From Desertibaculum subflavum (lineage in GTDB: Bacteria > Pseudomonadota > Alphaproteobacteria > Ferrovibrionales > Ferrovibrionaceae), in assembly GCA_003576705.1 (NCBI GenBank), contig QOZS01000002.1, forward strand, positions 1 through 64,000: DNA of 64,000 bases, given 5' to 3'. Below the pieces are notes generated by a model. That model saw only the letters and a list, made by a program, of their open reading frames with translations. It made no database searches and was not told the origin of the DNA. The position numbers were made by a program, and so were the translations under genes. Positions 39,484-49,126 of the stretch are shown in pieces. Positions within the stretch are counted from its first letter, which is position 1, and each line of letters begins with the position of its first letter.

Positions 39484-40232
39484 GCGTGAGTGAAGCCTCC
39501 ATCGCGACCTTCCGCGACATCCATGCCCGCTTCAACGCGGCGATCTCGCGCTTCGACTGCGGCAAGTGGTGCGCGCCGCTGAACGACGGCGAGCCGGTCT
39601 GCTGCTCGACCAAGCAGGCGATCCCGATCGTGCAACGCAACGAGTACAAGGTTCTGCGCCAACGCACCGATATGTGGCACAAGTTCAAGCCCTTCGACGC
39701 GGCGAGCCGCGAGGTGGCGACCGACCTGCATGCGAGCTGCCTGGCGATCGAGTGCCGCGGCGCGCGCCATTGCGAGCGCGAGAACCGCACCCTGGCCTGC
39801 CGCGCCTTCCCGTTCTTCCCCTACTTCCCCCGCCAAGGCAACTTCGTCGGCCTCGCCTTCTACTGGACCTTCGCCGATCGCTGCTGGGTGATGTCGCATC
39901 TCGAAGTGGTGAAGCGCGATTTCGTGGCCGAGTTCTGCCAGGCTTACGAACTCCTATTCGCCGATGATGCGGATGAGCGCCAGGCCTTCCGCGAGCAATC
40001 CGCCGCCATGCGGCGCGTCTATACCCGCTGGAAGAAGCCGATCCCGGTGATCGGCCGCGAGGGCGGCTATCTCAGCGTGGTGCCGGGCACCGGCGAGCTG
40101 CGCGCCGCCAAGGTCAGCGAGTTCGAGCGGCACGGCCCCTATGTCTCCGCGGAGGCCTATCGCGAGGCCGTGGCCGCGCATCAGGCGGCGGCAGCGGAGG
40201 AGATGACGATCGAGCTCGTGCTCGACCCTTGA
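39480..40232 (+). CDS. Cys-rich YkgJ-like protein
   Basis: The 250-residue protein has clustered Cys near the N-terminus (Cys27, Cys31, Cys41, Cys42) and again at about 86-110 (CLAIECRGARHCERENRTLACRAFP). This pattern of Cys residues separated by short basic segments resembles YkgJ/CxxCxxCC zinc-or-iron-cluster proteins. The rest is a soluble helical region. Function is unknown. It is translationally coupled to ubiA (ATGA) and to the MFS gene (TTGA). Confidence 0.7.
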   Translation: MSVSEASIATFRDIHARFNAAISRFDCGKWCAPLNDGEPVCCSTKQAIPIVQRNEYKVLRQRTDMWHKFKPFDAASREVATDLHASCLAIECRGARHCERENRTLACRAFPFFPYFPRQGNFVGLAFYWTFADRCWVMSHLEVVKRDFVAEFCQAYELLFADDADERQAFREQSAAMRRVYTRWKKPIPVIGREGGYLSVVPGTGELRAAKVSEFERHGPYVSAEAYREAVAAHQAAAAEEMTIELVLDP

Positions 40233-41530
40233 CCGCGCCGGACCAGAAAGCGCGCGCCGCCGCGGGCGGCTTCGGCGCGTTCCGCAGCCGCGACTTTACC
40301 CTCTACTTCGGCAGCCGGTTGCTGGCGCTGGTCGCCGCCGAAATGCAGATCACCACCGTCGGCTGGCAGGTCTACCGACTGACCGGCGAGCCGCTCGATC
40401 TCGGCTTCGTCGGCCTGGCACAGTTCCTGCCGTTTGCCCTGCTGTTCCTCGTCTCCGGTCTCGCGGCCGACCGGTTTCCGCGCATCCGCATTCTGACGCT
40501 CTGCATCGCCCTGCAGACCGCGTGTGCCGTCGCTTTCTTCCTGCTCGACCGCAGCGGCACGGCCAGCTTCGCGGCGATGCTCGCCGTGCTGGTTCCGCTC
40601 GGCATTGCCCGCGCCTTCGCGATGCCGGCGCACCAGGCGATCATCCCCTCGCTGGTACCCGATCGCGACCTGCCGAATGCGATCGCCTGGAATTCGTCGG
40701 GCAACCAGGCCTGCCGTATCGGCGGCCCGACCGCCGCCGGGATCTTGATCGCGATCTGCGATGCGGCCGGCCTCGGCGAGGGGCCGGTCTACGCTACCGT
40801 CGCCGTCATATTCGCCGCCGCGACCGTGCTGACCCTGCTCATCCGCGCCCGCCCGCGGATCGGGCCGGTGGCGCCGGTCACCTTGTTCAACCTGCTGGCG
40901 GGACTCCGCTTCATCGGTACGCGCCAAGTGATCCTCGGCGCCATCGGCCTCGATCTTTTTGCCGTCCTGTTTGGCGGCGTCACGGCGCTGCTGCCGGTCT
41001 TCGCGCGCGACATCCTCGACGTCGGCGCGGAGGGATTCGGCCTGCTGCGCTCGTCGCTGACGGTGGGCGCCCTGCTCGGCGCCCTGCTGCTGACCCAGCG
41101 GCCGATCCAGCGCCATGCCGGGCGCAAGCTTCTGCTCGCGGTCGCCGTGTTCGGCGCCGGCAGCATCGTGTTCGGGCTCTCGACGAACTTCTGGCTCTCC
41201 ATGGCGGCGCTGTTCGCGATGGGCGCCGCCGATTCGATCAGCGTCTTCGTCCGCCTAAACCTGGTGCAGATCATCACCCCCGATGACATGCGCGGCCGGG
41301 TCAGCGCGGTGAACGGCGTCTTCATCGGCGCCTCCAACGAGCTCGGCGAGTTCGAGAGCGGCGTGACGGCGCATTGGTGGGGCACGGTGCCGGCGGTGAT
41401 CGTGGGCGGCGCCGCCACCTGCCTGGTCGCCATCCTGTTCGCCGCCATGTTCCGCGACCTTCGTCGCGTCGATGGCCTGGACGCCGAGGAGCTGATCCGC
41501 CGCTACCGAGATCCGCGGCCTGCCGTGTAG
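40229..41530 (+). CDS. MFS transporter (EntS-like)
   Basis: The 433-residue protein has 12 helices and the family motif region GLAADRFPRIR between helices 2 and 3. It is of the type related to enterobactin exporter EntS and multidrug exporters; the natural substrate is unknown. The TTG start overlaps the stop of the previous gene (TTGA), so the ubiA-YkgJ-MFS genes form a coupled set. It overlaps the convergent oxygenase-like gene at 3' ends by 28 bp. Confidence 0.92.
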   Translation: MTAPDQKARAAAGGFGAFRSRDFTLYFGSRLLALVAAEMQITTVGWQVYRLTGEPLDLGFVGLAQFLPFALLFLVSGLAADRFPRIRILTLCIALQTACAVAFFLLDRSGTASFAAMLAVLVPLGIARAFAMPAHQAIIPSLVPDRDLPNAIAWNSSGNQACRIGGPTAAGILIAICDAAGLGEGPVYATVAVIFAAATVLTLLIRARPRIGPVAPVTLFNLLAGLRFIGTRQVILGAIGLDLFAVLFGGVTALLPVFARDILDVGAEGFGLLRSSLTVGALLGALLLTQRPIQRHAGRKLLLAVAVFGAGSIVFGLSTNFWLSMAALFAMGAADSISVFVRLNLVQIITPDDMRGRVSAVNGVFIGASNELGEFESGVTAHWWGTVPAVIVGGAATCLVAILFAAMFRDLRRVDGLDAEELIRRYRDPRPAV

Positions 41531-42288
41531 AGAAAGGTGCCGAGCACCACCCAGCGTGCGGCGCTTGCGGCGCGGCCGCGCTTTGCCACCAGCGGCGTGG
41601 TGTAGTGCCAGAACGGCAGGCGGTAGGCGGTGATGCCGCCGGCCTTGGCCACCGACACCATCTCGGTGAAATGCCCGGCCTTGGCATAGACGAGCCATTG
41701 ATGCGCCACATCGGGCGTGGCGATGCCGAGATGCAGGTCGAAATACCCAGCCTTCGCAGCAGGCATCTCCGGATGGTGGTCGTTATGCGGGCCGGCATAG
41801 TCGCCGGCGCCGTAGCGCAGCACCTGGATGCCGTGCTCGGCCTTGAGCGGCCGGCCGGCGAGCGCCGCGGCGAAGGCGCGATAGCTCGCCGAATGCAGCA
41901 TCGCGACCAGACCCAGCCCCCAAGCCACGGCGTAGGCGGGCTCGCGCCGGCTGTCGAGATAGGCGGTCGCCATGCGCGCCGTCTTCGGCAGCAGGTCGGT
42001 CTGGCTTTCCGTCATGTCGGCGATCGCCTCGGGCGGGATCGGGCGCGCCATCGCCTCCAGGTGCGGTCTGAGCTTGCGGTCGAGCAGCGCCGCGGCGGCG
42101 AGCGCCTTGTCCCGATCGACCAGCCCGTCGAGGGCGACGAACCGTCGGCGCGGATCGGCCAGCGCGCCGCAGGCCGCGTGCGTGCCGGCCAGGACACGGC
42201 GGCCCTCGGCGGTCAGCAGGCTCTCGAACTCGGCGGGGAAGCGGCGCATGGAGACGGACGTGTATAGAGTGCGGGCGGGAAACGACAT
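41503..42288 (-). CDS. Probable 2-oxoglutarate/Fe(II)-dependent oxygenase-like protein
   Basis: The 261-residue protein matches no family I can name, but the Fe(II)/2-oxoglutarate residues are arranged as in dioxygenases: PHNDHHPE gives His168-x-Asp170, [10 protein letters not shown] gives His228, and basic residues Arg237/Arg239 lie just after, where the co-substrate Arg is expected. The N-terminal 140 residues are helical and unassigned. From ATG 42288 it starts only 9 bp from the divergent ubiD; ATG 42249 (13 codons in) is another possible start. Confidence 0.65.
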   Translation of the reverse strand: MSFPARTLYTSVSMRRFPAEFESLLTAEGRRVLAGTHAACGALADPRRRFVALDGLVDRDKALAAAALLDRKLRPHLEAMARPIPPEAIADMTESQTDLLPKTARMATAYLDSRREPAYAVAWGLGLVAMLHSASYRAFAAALAGRPLKAEHGIQVLRYGAGDYAGPHNDHHPEMPAAKAGYFDLHLGIATPDVAHQWLVYAKAGHFTEMVSVAKAGGITAYRLPFWHYTTPLVAKRGRAASAARWVVLGTFLYTAGRGSR

Positions 42289-42297
42289 AGCTCACTG

Positions 42298-43815
42298 ATG
42301 CCCTACGCCTCGCTTCGCGACTTCATCGCCCGGCTGGAACGCGACGGCCGCCTGGTCCGCGTGATCGAGCCGGTCTCGACCGTGCTGGAGATGACCGAGA
42401 TACAGACCCGGCTGCTCGCCGAAGCAGGCCCGGCGGTGCTGTTCGAGCGGCCGATCCGGGCCGACGGTCAGGCCTCCGACATGCCGGTTCTGGTCAACCT
42501 GTTCGGCACGGTGGAACGGGTCGCCTGGGGCATGGACCGCGAGCCGGGCCAGCTTCGCGAGGTGGGCGAGACGCTCGCCTTCCTGCGCCAGCCGGAGCCG
42601 CCGGGCGGCTGGCGCGAGGCGCTGGAGATGCTGCCGCTGCTCAAGACGGTGATGACCATGCGGCCGAAATCGGTCGGCTCGGCACCGTGCCAGGAAGTGG
42701 TGCTGCGCGGCGACGACATCGATCTCGGCCGCCTGCCGGTGCAGACCTGCTGGCCGGGCGAGCCGGCGCCGCTGATCACCTGGCCGCTGGTCGTCACCAA
42801 GGGCCCGGGCGGCGACCGGACCGATGGCTTCAACCTCGGCATCTACCGCATGCAGGTGACCGGCAGGAACACCACCTTGATGCGCTGGCTCAAGCACCGC
42901 GGCGGCGCCCAGCATCACCGCCGCTGGGCCGCCGAGAAGCGCGAGCCGCTGCCGGCCGCCGCAGTGATCGGCGCCGATCCCGGCACCATCCTGGCGGCGG
43001 TGACGCCGGTGCCGGACACGCTCTCCGAATACCAGTTCGCCGGTCTGCTGCGCGGGCGCAAGGTCGAGCTGGTCGATTGCGTCAGCGTGCCGCTGAAAGT
43101 GCCGGCGGAAGCCGAGATCGTGCTGGAAGGCCATGTCAGCCTCGACGATTACGGCGACGAAGGGCCCTATGGCGACCACACCGGCTACTACAACGCTGTC
43201 GAGCGCTTTCCGGTGTTCACCGTTTCCGCGATCACCATGCGGCGGCAGCCGATCTATCTCTCCACGTTCACCGGCCGGCCGCCGGACGAGCCGTCGATCC
43301 TGGGCGAAGCCCTGAACGAGGTCTTCGTGCCGCTGCTGATTCAGCAATTCCCGGAGATCGTCGATTTCTGGCTGCCGCCGGAAGGCTGCTCGTACCGCAT
43401 CGCCGTGGTGTCGATGCGCAAGGCCTATCCGGGCCACGCCAAGCGCGTAATGATGGGCGTCTGGTCGTTCCTGCGTCAGTTCATGTACACCAAGTGGGTG
43501 ATCGTGGTGGACGACGACATCAATGCGCGCGACTGGAAGGACGTGATGTGGGCGATCTCGACCCGCATGGACCCGGTGCGCGACATCACCCTGGTCGATC
43601 GCACGCCGATCGACTACCTCGACTTCGCCAGCCCGGAAAGCGGGCTCGGCGGGAAGATCGGGCTCGATGCCACCAACAAGCTGCCGCCGGAGACGACGCG
43701 CGAATGGGGCAGCAAGATCCGCATGGCCGACGAGGTGGTGCGCAGCGTCACCGAAAAGTGGTCAAAGCTCGGCCTGCCGGGCTCCGGGCGGCCGATCTGG
43801 CCAGAGAGCAAGTGA
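42298..43815 (+). CDS. ubiD: 3-octaprenyl-4-hydroxybenzoate carboxy-lyase UbiD
   Basis: The 505-residue enzyme is close to E. coli UbiD throughout, from memory of that sequence: [28 protein letters not shown] (with the catalytic Glu-Asp region), [17 protein letters not shown] and GLDATNK. It uses prenylated FMN to decarboxylate the polyprenylated 4-hydroxybenzoate in the ubiquinone pathway, after UbiA. The prenyl-FMN synthase UbiX is not seen. Length is normal. Confidence 0.95.
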   Translation: MPYASLRDFIARLERDGRLVRVIEPVSTVLEMTEIQTRLLAEAGPAVLFERPIRADGQASDMPVLVNLFGTVERVAWGMDREPGQLREVGETLAFLRQPEPPGGWREALEMLPLLKTVMTMRPKSVGSAPCQEVVLRGDDIDLGRLPVQTCWPGEPAPLITWPLVVTKGPGGDRTDGFNLGIYRMQVTGRNTTLMRWLKHRGGAQHHRRWAAEKREPLPAAAVIGADPGTILAAVTPVPDTLSEYQFAGLLRGRKVELVDCVSVPLKVPAEAEIVLEGHVSLDDYGDEGPYGDHTGYYNAVERFPVFTVSAITMRRQPIYLSTFTGRPPDEPSILGEALNEVFVPLLIQQFPEIVDFWLPPEGCSYRIAVVSMRKAYPGHAKRVMMGVWSFLRQFMYTKWVIVVDDDINARDWKDVMWAISTRMDPVRDITLVDRTPIDYLDFASPESGLGGKIGLDATNKLPPETTREWGSKIRMADEVVRSVTEKWSKLGLPGSGRPIWPESK

Positions 43816-43822
43816 CCGGCTG

Positions 43823-44155
43823 TCAGTTGACCGAAGCGGCCCGCTTGGCGACGTAGATGCCGTTCTTCATGCCGGCGAACATTTCCTCGATCTGCGGATG
43901 CGCGACCGGCTTGCCGGTTTCGTCGACCAGCAGGTTCTGCTCCGACACATAGGCGACATAGGTGGTCTGCGCGTTCTCGGCCAGCAGGTGGTAGAACGGC
44001 TGGTCCTTGCGCGGCCGCACTTCCTCGGGAATCGACTGCCACCATTCCTCGGTGTTGTTGAACACCGGATCGACGTCGAAAATCACGCCGCGGAACGGAA
44101 AGACCCGGTGCCGGACGATCTCGCCGATCCGGAACTTGGCCCGTCGCATATCCAT
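43823..44155 (-). CDS. hspQ: Heat shock protein HspQ
   Basis: The 110-residue protein contains the HspQ/YccV domain: KFRIGEIVRHRVFPFRGVIFDVDPVF, then QPFYHLLAENAQTTYVAYVSEQNL. HspQ modulates Lon and binds hemimethylated DNA in enterobacteria; its role elsewhere is less clear. A GTG three codons upstream is too close to the GGGAG site, so ATG 44155 is preferred. It is convergent with ubiD, 7 nt away. Confidence 0.92.
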   Translation of the reverse strand: MDMRRAKFRIGEIVRHRVFPFRGVIFDVDPVFNNTEEWWQSIPEEVRPRKDQPFYHLLAENAQTTYVAYVSEQNLLVDETGKPVAHPQIEEMFAGMKNGIYVAKRAASVN

Positions 44156-44367
44156 CGCCGTCACGCTCCCAATCCGACCGGCATTGTTACCCGAGTCGAT
44201 ATTTACAATTCTACCAGGGCCGCCGCTGGAACGGTGTCGCGACCATCACGAATTCTTCATACGGGCGGAGATCGCCGGGCCACAAGTGCATCGGACGCTA
44301 GCCCCCCTTCCCGACGCTGCGCTATGCTTAAGCTAGGTAAATTTGGTCGGGCGGGTGGGAGAAGCTG

Positions 44368-45606
44368 ATGTTCCTGTTGACCAAAGTGCTGAAGAAGATG
44401 ATCCGGCGCGGCACCTTGACGGTGATCGGACCCCGCGGGCAGCGCGTCGAGATCGGCGACGGCGGCGAGCCTCGCGTCACCGTTCGCTTGCACGATACGG
44501 CAACCATCAATCGAATCGGCCTCAACCCGGGCGTCGCGGTGGGCGAGGCCTATATGGACGGCAGGCTGACGGTCGAGAACGCGACGATCTATCAGCTCAT
44601 CGAGCTCGCGATGATGAATGCGAGTTGGGGCGACATCGATTTCTCGACCCGGCTCGGCGCGCTCTTCCGCCGCGTCGGCCGCCGCATTCAGCAATTCAAC
44701 CCGGTCGGCCGCTCGAAGCAGAACGTGGCCCACCACTACGATCTTTCCGATCAGCTCTACGAGCTGTTCCTCGACGCCGATCGGCAATATTCCTGTGCCT
44801 ATTTCGGCAGTCCGTCCGACACGATCGACGCGGCGCAGGAGCGCAAGAAGCGCCATATCGCCGCCAAGCTTCGGCTCGAGCCCGGCATGCGGGTGCTCGA
44901 CATCGGCTCCGGCTGGGGCGGACTCGGTCTCTATCTCGCCAAGACGGCGGGAGTCGAGGTGCTCGGCTGCACGCTGTCGGAGGAGCAGCACAAGGTCTCG
45001 CAGGCGCGCGCCAAGGCCCAAGGCCTCGACGGCCAGGTGCAGTTCGTGCTGCAGGACTACCGGCAGCTCGCCTCGCAGTTCGATCGCATCGTCTCGGTCG
45101 GCATGTTCGAGCATGTCGGCGTGAATCACTACGACGCCTACTTCAACAAGTGCCGCGAGTTGCTGAAGCGTGACGGCGTGGCGCTGCTGCACACGATCGG
45201 CCGCTCCGACGGGCCGGGCACCACCAACGGATGGATTCGCAAATACATCTTCCCTGGCGGCTATTCGCCGGCATTGTCGGAAATTCTGCCGGTGATGGAG
45301 CGCCAGCGCCTGATGGTCACCGATGTCGAGGTGCTGCGATTGCACTACGCCGAGACGTTGAAAGCCTGGCAGGAGCGCTTCCAGACGAATCGCGACAAGG
45401 TGAGGGCGCTGTACGATGAACGGTTCTGCCGCATGTGGGAGTTCTACCTGGCGGCGAGCGAGGCGACCTTCCGCTATGGCGGGCATGCGGTCTTTCAGGT
45501 GCAGTTCGCCCGCGACGTCAACACGCTGCCGATCACGCGCGACTACATGTTCGAATGGGAGCGCGCCCACGCGCCCGCTGCGGCGCGCGACATAGCCGCC
45601 GATTGA
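44368..45606 (+). CDS. Cyclopropane-fatty-acyl-phospholipid synthase family methyltransferase
   Basis: The 412-residue SAM enzyme has the CFA pattern: HHYDLSDQLYELFLD, VLDIGSGWGGLGLYLAK (SAM motif I), VSVGMFEHVG and the late WEFYLAASEATFRYGGHAVFQVQ. It methylenates double bonds of membrane phospholipid acyl chains. The upstream 200-bp gap carries a TATGCT -10-like hexamer near 44322. It is expected to be active in stress or late growth as in other bacteria. Confidence 0.93.
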   Translation: MFLLTKVLKKMIRRGTLTVIGPRGQRVEIGDGGEPRVTVRLHDTATINRIGLNPGVAVGEAYMDGRLTVENATIYQLIELAMMNASWGDIDFSTRLGALFRRVGRRIQQFNPVGRSKQNVAHHYDLSDQLYELFLDADRQYSCAYFGSPSDTIDAAQERKKRHIAAKLRLEPGMRVLDIGSGWGGLGLYLAKTAGVEVLGCTLSEEQHKVSQARAKAQGLDGQVQFVLQDYRQLASQFDRIVSVGMFEHVGVNHYDAYFNKCRELLKRDGVALLHTIGRSDGPGTTNGWIRKYIFPGGYSPALSEILPVMERQRLMVTDVEVLRLHYAETLKAWQERFQTNRDKVRALYDERFCRMWEFYLAASEATFRYGGHAVFQVQFARDVNTLPITRDYMFEWERAHAPAAARDIAAD

Positions 45607-45715
45607 GGTTGCCGCAACCGTCCCCGAAGTTCACAGGTTGTGGACAGGTTCGATCCCCAGGAATATTTCGATTCCGTGGCAACGTTTCGCGACCACGGGC
45701 GTAGAGTGCTTTCCG

Positions 45716-47200
45716 ATGGAGCCATTCGCCAACGTAACGCCCTTCGCCAAGCCGGCACCCGAGCGCGGCGAAGCCCTGTACCGGGAAATGCCCGCCAACC
45801 TGGAGGCGGAGCAGGAATTGCTGGGCGCGCTGCTGATCAACAACGATGCCGGCTCGCGCGTCGCCGAGTTCCTGAAGGCGGAGGATTTCGCCGATCCCCG
45901 GCACGGCCGCATCTTCGCCGCCGCGATGCGGCTGATCGAGCGGGGCGAAATCGCCAACCCGGTGACGTTGAAGGGCTTCTTCGAGCGCGACGAGGGACTG
46001 AAGGAGATCGGCGGCTCCGCCTATCTCGCACGCTTGGCGGCCGCCGCCACCACCATCATCAATGTCGGCGATTATGCCCGGCTGGTCCGCGACCTCTCGA
46101 TGCGGCGCCAGCTGATCGGCATCGGCGAGGAGCTGGTCAACACTTCCTACGAGGCCGAGATCGACGCGCCCGCGACCACCTTGCTGGAGCGCGCCGAGGA
46201 ACATCTCTTTTCCCTCGCCGAGGACGGCAGTGCGGAGAAGAGCTTCCTCTCCTTCGACCAGGCGGTGCGCGCCTCGATCCAGATGGCCGAGGCGGCGATC
46301 AAGCATGACGGCCTCTCCGGCGTCGGTACGGGCCTGCGCGATGTCGACGACAAGCTCGGCGGGCTGCATCGCTCGGACCTGATCATCCTGGCCGGCCGGC
46401 CGTCGATGGGAAAGACGGCGCTCGCCACCGTGATGGCGTTCAACGCCGCCAAGGAATACGCGCTGAGCCACGGCCAGCGCGGTGCCCGGGTCGGCTTCTT
46501 CTCGCTGGAAATGTCGGCCGAGCAGCTCGCCACTCGTATTCTCTCGACCGAGTCGGAGATCCCCTCCTCCGATCTCCGCCGCGGCAAGATCACCGACGAT
46601 CAGTTCCAGCGCCTGGTGCAGGCTTCGGGACAGCTCTCGCGGGTGCCCTTCCATATCGACGAGACCGGCTCGATCTCGATCTCGGCGCTGCGCACTCGGG
46701 CCCGCCGCCTGAAGCGCACCCACGGGCTAGACCTGATCGTGGTGGATTACCTGCAGCTGATGCGGGCCTCGGGCCATAACCGCAACGACAACCGGGTGCA
46801 GGAGATTTCCGAGATCACCCAGGGCCTCAAGGCGCTGGCCAAGGATCTGAACGTGCCGGTGCTGGCACTGTCCCAGCTTTCCCGCGCGGTCGAAAGCCGC
46901 GACGACAAGAAACCGCAGCTGTCCGATTTGCGCGAATCGGGCGCCATCGAGCAGGATGCCGACGTGGTGCTGTTCGTATACCGCGAAGAATATTACAAGG
47001 CGCGGCAGGAACCGCGGGAAGGCACGCCAGAGCACGCGGCATGGCAGGCGGAGATGGAAAAGATCCACAACGTTGCCGAGGTGATCATCGGCAAGCAGCG
47101 CCATGGCCCGATCGGCACGGTCAAGCTCGCGTTCACCGCCAACCTGACCCGCTTCTCCGATCTCGCCGACCCGGACCGCTTCGAGGATCCCGGCTACTGA
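45716..47200 (+). CDS. dnaB: Replicative DNA helicase DnaB
   Basis: From ATG 45716 the protein has 494 residues: the N-terminal domain (MPANLEAEQELLGALL), a linker, then the RecA-like C-terminal domain with Walker A GRPSMGKTA, Walker B DLIVVDYLQLM and RDDKKPQLSDLRESGAIEQDAD. It unwinds DNA at the replication fork. An upstream in-frame start would add 26 unrelated residues. Nineteen nt after it comes alr; a nine-gene co-directional run begins here. Confidence 0.97.
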   Translation: MEPFANVTPFAKPAPERGEALYREMPANLEAEQELLGALLINNDAGSRVAEFLKAEDFADPRHGRIFAAAMRLIERGEIANPVTLKGFFERDEGLKEIGGSAYLARLAAAATTIINVGDYARLVRDLSMRRQLIGIGEELVNTSYEAEIDAPATTLLERAEEHLFSLAEDGSAEKSFLSFDQAVRASIQMAEAAIKHDGLSGVGTGLRDVDDKLGGLHRSDLIILAGRPSMGKTALATVMAFNAAKEYALSHGQRGARVGFFSLEMSAEQLATRILSTESEIPSSDLRRGKITDDQFQRLVQASGQLSRVPFHIDETGSISISALRTRARRLKRTHGLDLIVVDYLQLMRASGHNRNDNRVQEISEITQGLKALAKDLNVPVLALSQLSRAVESRDDKKPQLSDLRESGAIEQDADVVLFVYREEYYKARQEPREGTPEHAAWQAEMEKIHNVAEVIIGKQRHGPIGTVKLAFTANLTRFSDLADPDRFEDPGY

Positions 47201-47219
47201 ACTCGCAGGTCCTGGATCG

Positions 47220-48356
47220 ATGAACATGGCGGTTGCGAGCGGGATCGCCGGCGCCGCGCGGCTGGAAGTCGATCTCGGCGCCATTGCCCGCAACTGGCGG
47301 CAGCTGGCGGACCGGGCCGCGCCGGCCCGCTGCGGTGCGCCGGTCAAGGCCGATGCCTATGGTCTTGGCGCCGCGAAGGTCGTGCCGGCCCTCGCCCGCG
47401 CCGGCTGTCGCGACTTCTTCTTCGCCCATCCTGGCGAGGCGCTGGCGGTGCGGGACCTCGCACCCGGTGTCCGGCTTTATGCCCTGCACGGGCCGACCGC
47501 CGCCGTCGACGAGATGGCGGCTCGCGGCGTCGTCCCGACGCTCAACACGCTCGACCAGGTCGCCGTCTGGCGCGATGCGGCCGCGCGGGCTGGCCGGCGC
47601 CTGCCGGCGACATTGCAGGTCGATACCGGGATGAACCGGCTTGGCCTGGAGCCGGCCGATTTCGAGCGCCTGGCGCGCGAGCCGGCGCGGCTCGACGGCC
47701 TCGATCTCTTGCTGGTGTTCAGCCACCTCGCCTGCGCCGATATTCCGGGCCATCCGCTGAACGCGGCGCAGCTTGCTGCCTTCCGCCGCCTGCGCGCGCT
47801 GTTCCCCGCCGTGCCTGCGGCACTGGCCAATTCCTCCGGCATCTTTCTCGGGCCCGAATACAGCTTCGATCTGGTCCGGCCGGGTGCGGCCCTCTACGGC
47901 ATCAATCCGCTGACCGGCGCGCCCAATCCGATGGAGCCGGTGGTGCGGCTGGTCGCCGAGGTGATCCAGGTCCGTCGCGTTGACGCTCCGGCGAGCGTTG
48001 GATACGGTGCCGAGCACGCGGTCACCGGACCGTCGCGCGTCGCCACCATTGCGGTCGGCTATGCCGATGGCTATCCCCGAAGCCTGGGGAACGGACGGGG
48101 GCAGGCCCTCGTGGACGGCGAGCGCGTGCCCGTCATTGGTCGCGTTTCCATGGATCTGATCACCCTCGACGTGAGCAGCTTGGCCGAACATCGCGTGCAG
48201 CCCGGAACCGAGGCGATCCTGCTCGGCCCGGAGATCGACCCCGACCTCGTCGGCACCGCCGCGGGCACGATCGGCTACGAGATCCTGACCCGCCTCGGCC
48301 CGCGCTATCGCCGCGTCTATGTCGAAGACACAGCAGGGGCCGCGCCGGCAAGATGA
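47220..48356 (+). CDS. alr: Alanine racemase
   Basis: The 378-residue PLP enzyme has APVKADAYGLG with the Schiff-base Lys43 near the N-terminus, QVDTGMNRLG, and the second-base region in VGYGAEHAVTGPSRVATIAVGYADGY. It makes D-alanine for peptidoglycan. It follows dnaB, the normal neighbour in alphaproteobacteria, and its stop overlaps the mlaE start (ATGA). Confidence 0.96.
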   Translation: MNMAVASGIAGAARLEVDLGAIARNWRQLADRAAPARCGAPVKADAYGLGAAKVVPALARAGCRDFFFAHPGEALAVRDLAPGVRLYALHGPTAAVDEMAARGVVPTLNTLDQVAVWRDAAARAGRRLPATLQVDTGMNRLGLEPADFERLAREPARLDGLDLLLVFSHLACADIPGHPLNAAQLAAFRRLRALFPAVPAALANSSGIFLGPEYSFDLVRPGAALYGINPLTGAPNPMEPVVRLVAEVIQVRRVDAPASVGYGAEHAVTGPSRVATIAVGYADGYPRSLGNGRGQALVDGERVPVIGRVSMDLITLDVSSLAEHRVQPGTEAILLGPEIDPDLVGTAAGTIGYEILTRLGPRYRRVYVEDTAGAAPAR

Positions 48357-49126
48357 ATCCCTTCGCCGCGGTCGGCCGCGCCTTCATCACCTTCCTGCGG
48401 ACGGCGGGCAAGCTCGGCATCTTCGGCTTCCATGGCGTCCGCCACATCTTCGCGCCGCCCTTCTATATGCGGTTGATCGGCCAGCAGATCATGTCGATCG
48501 GCTACTACTCGCTGCCGGTCGTCGGGTTGACGGCGTTGTTCACCGGCATGGTTCTGGCTCTGCAGATCTATATCGGCGGCTCGCGCTTCAACGCCGAGAG
48601 CCTGGTGGCCAATATCGTGGTGCTCGGCATCACCCGCGAGCTCGGCCCGGTGATCGGAGCGCTCATGGTGGCGGGACGGGTCAGCGCCGCGATGGCGGCC
48701 GAGATCGGCACCATGCGCGTGACCGAGCAGATCGATGCCCTTACCACTCTGTCCACCAATCCTTTCAAGTATCTCGTCGCGCCCCGTCTTCTCGCCGCAA
48801 CGCTGATGATGCCGCTCCTGGTGCTGATTGCGGACATCATCGGCGTAATGGGCGGCTATATCGTCGGGACCGGAAAGCTCGGTTTCAACGAGGCCACTTA
48901 TCTGCAGACCACCTATGATTTCCTCGAAGCGAGCGACGTCGTCTCCGGTCTGGTGAAGGCCGCCGTGTTCGGATTCATCATCGCGCTGATGGGCTGCTAT
49001 CACGGATTCCACAGCCAGGGCGGCGCTCAGGGCGTCGGCCGGGCCACCACCAACGCGGTGGTCTCGGCTTCCATCCTGATCTTGTTCGCGAATTACCTGG
49101 TCACCGAGCTCTTCTTCAGCAAATGA
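48353..49126 (+). CDS. mlaE: MlaE-family phospholipid ABC transporter permease
   Basis: The 257-residue permease has five helices and the MlaE pattern (LTALFTGMVLALQIY, VLGITRELGPVIGALMVAGRVSAAMAAEIGTM). MlaE moves phospholipid between membranes with MlaF and MlaD. It overlaps alr by 4 nt and mlaF by 4 nt, so translation is coupled. No MlaD (MCE) or MlaB gene follows in the window. Confidence 0.94.
   Translation: MNPFAAVGRAFITFLRTAGKLGIFGFHGVRHIFAPPFYMRLIGQQIMSIGYYSLPVVGLTALFTGMVLALQIYIGGSRFNAESLVANIVVLGITRELGPVIGALMVAGRVSAAMAAEIGTMRVTEQIDALTTLSTNPFKYLVAPRLLAATLMMPLLVLIADIIGVMGGYIVGTGKLGFNEATYLQTTYDFLEASDVVSGLVKAAVFGFIIALMGCYHGFHSQGGAQGVGRATTNAVVSASILILFANYLVTELFFSK

Noticed and set aside
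45640..45660. TTGTGGACA resembling a DnaA box before dnaB
   Set aside because: It matches the consensus poorly, stands alone, and no origin features surround it.
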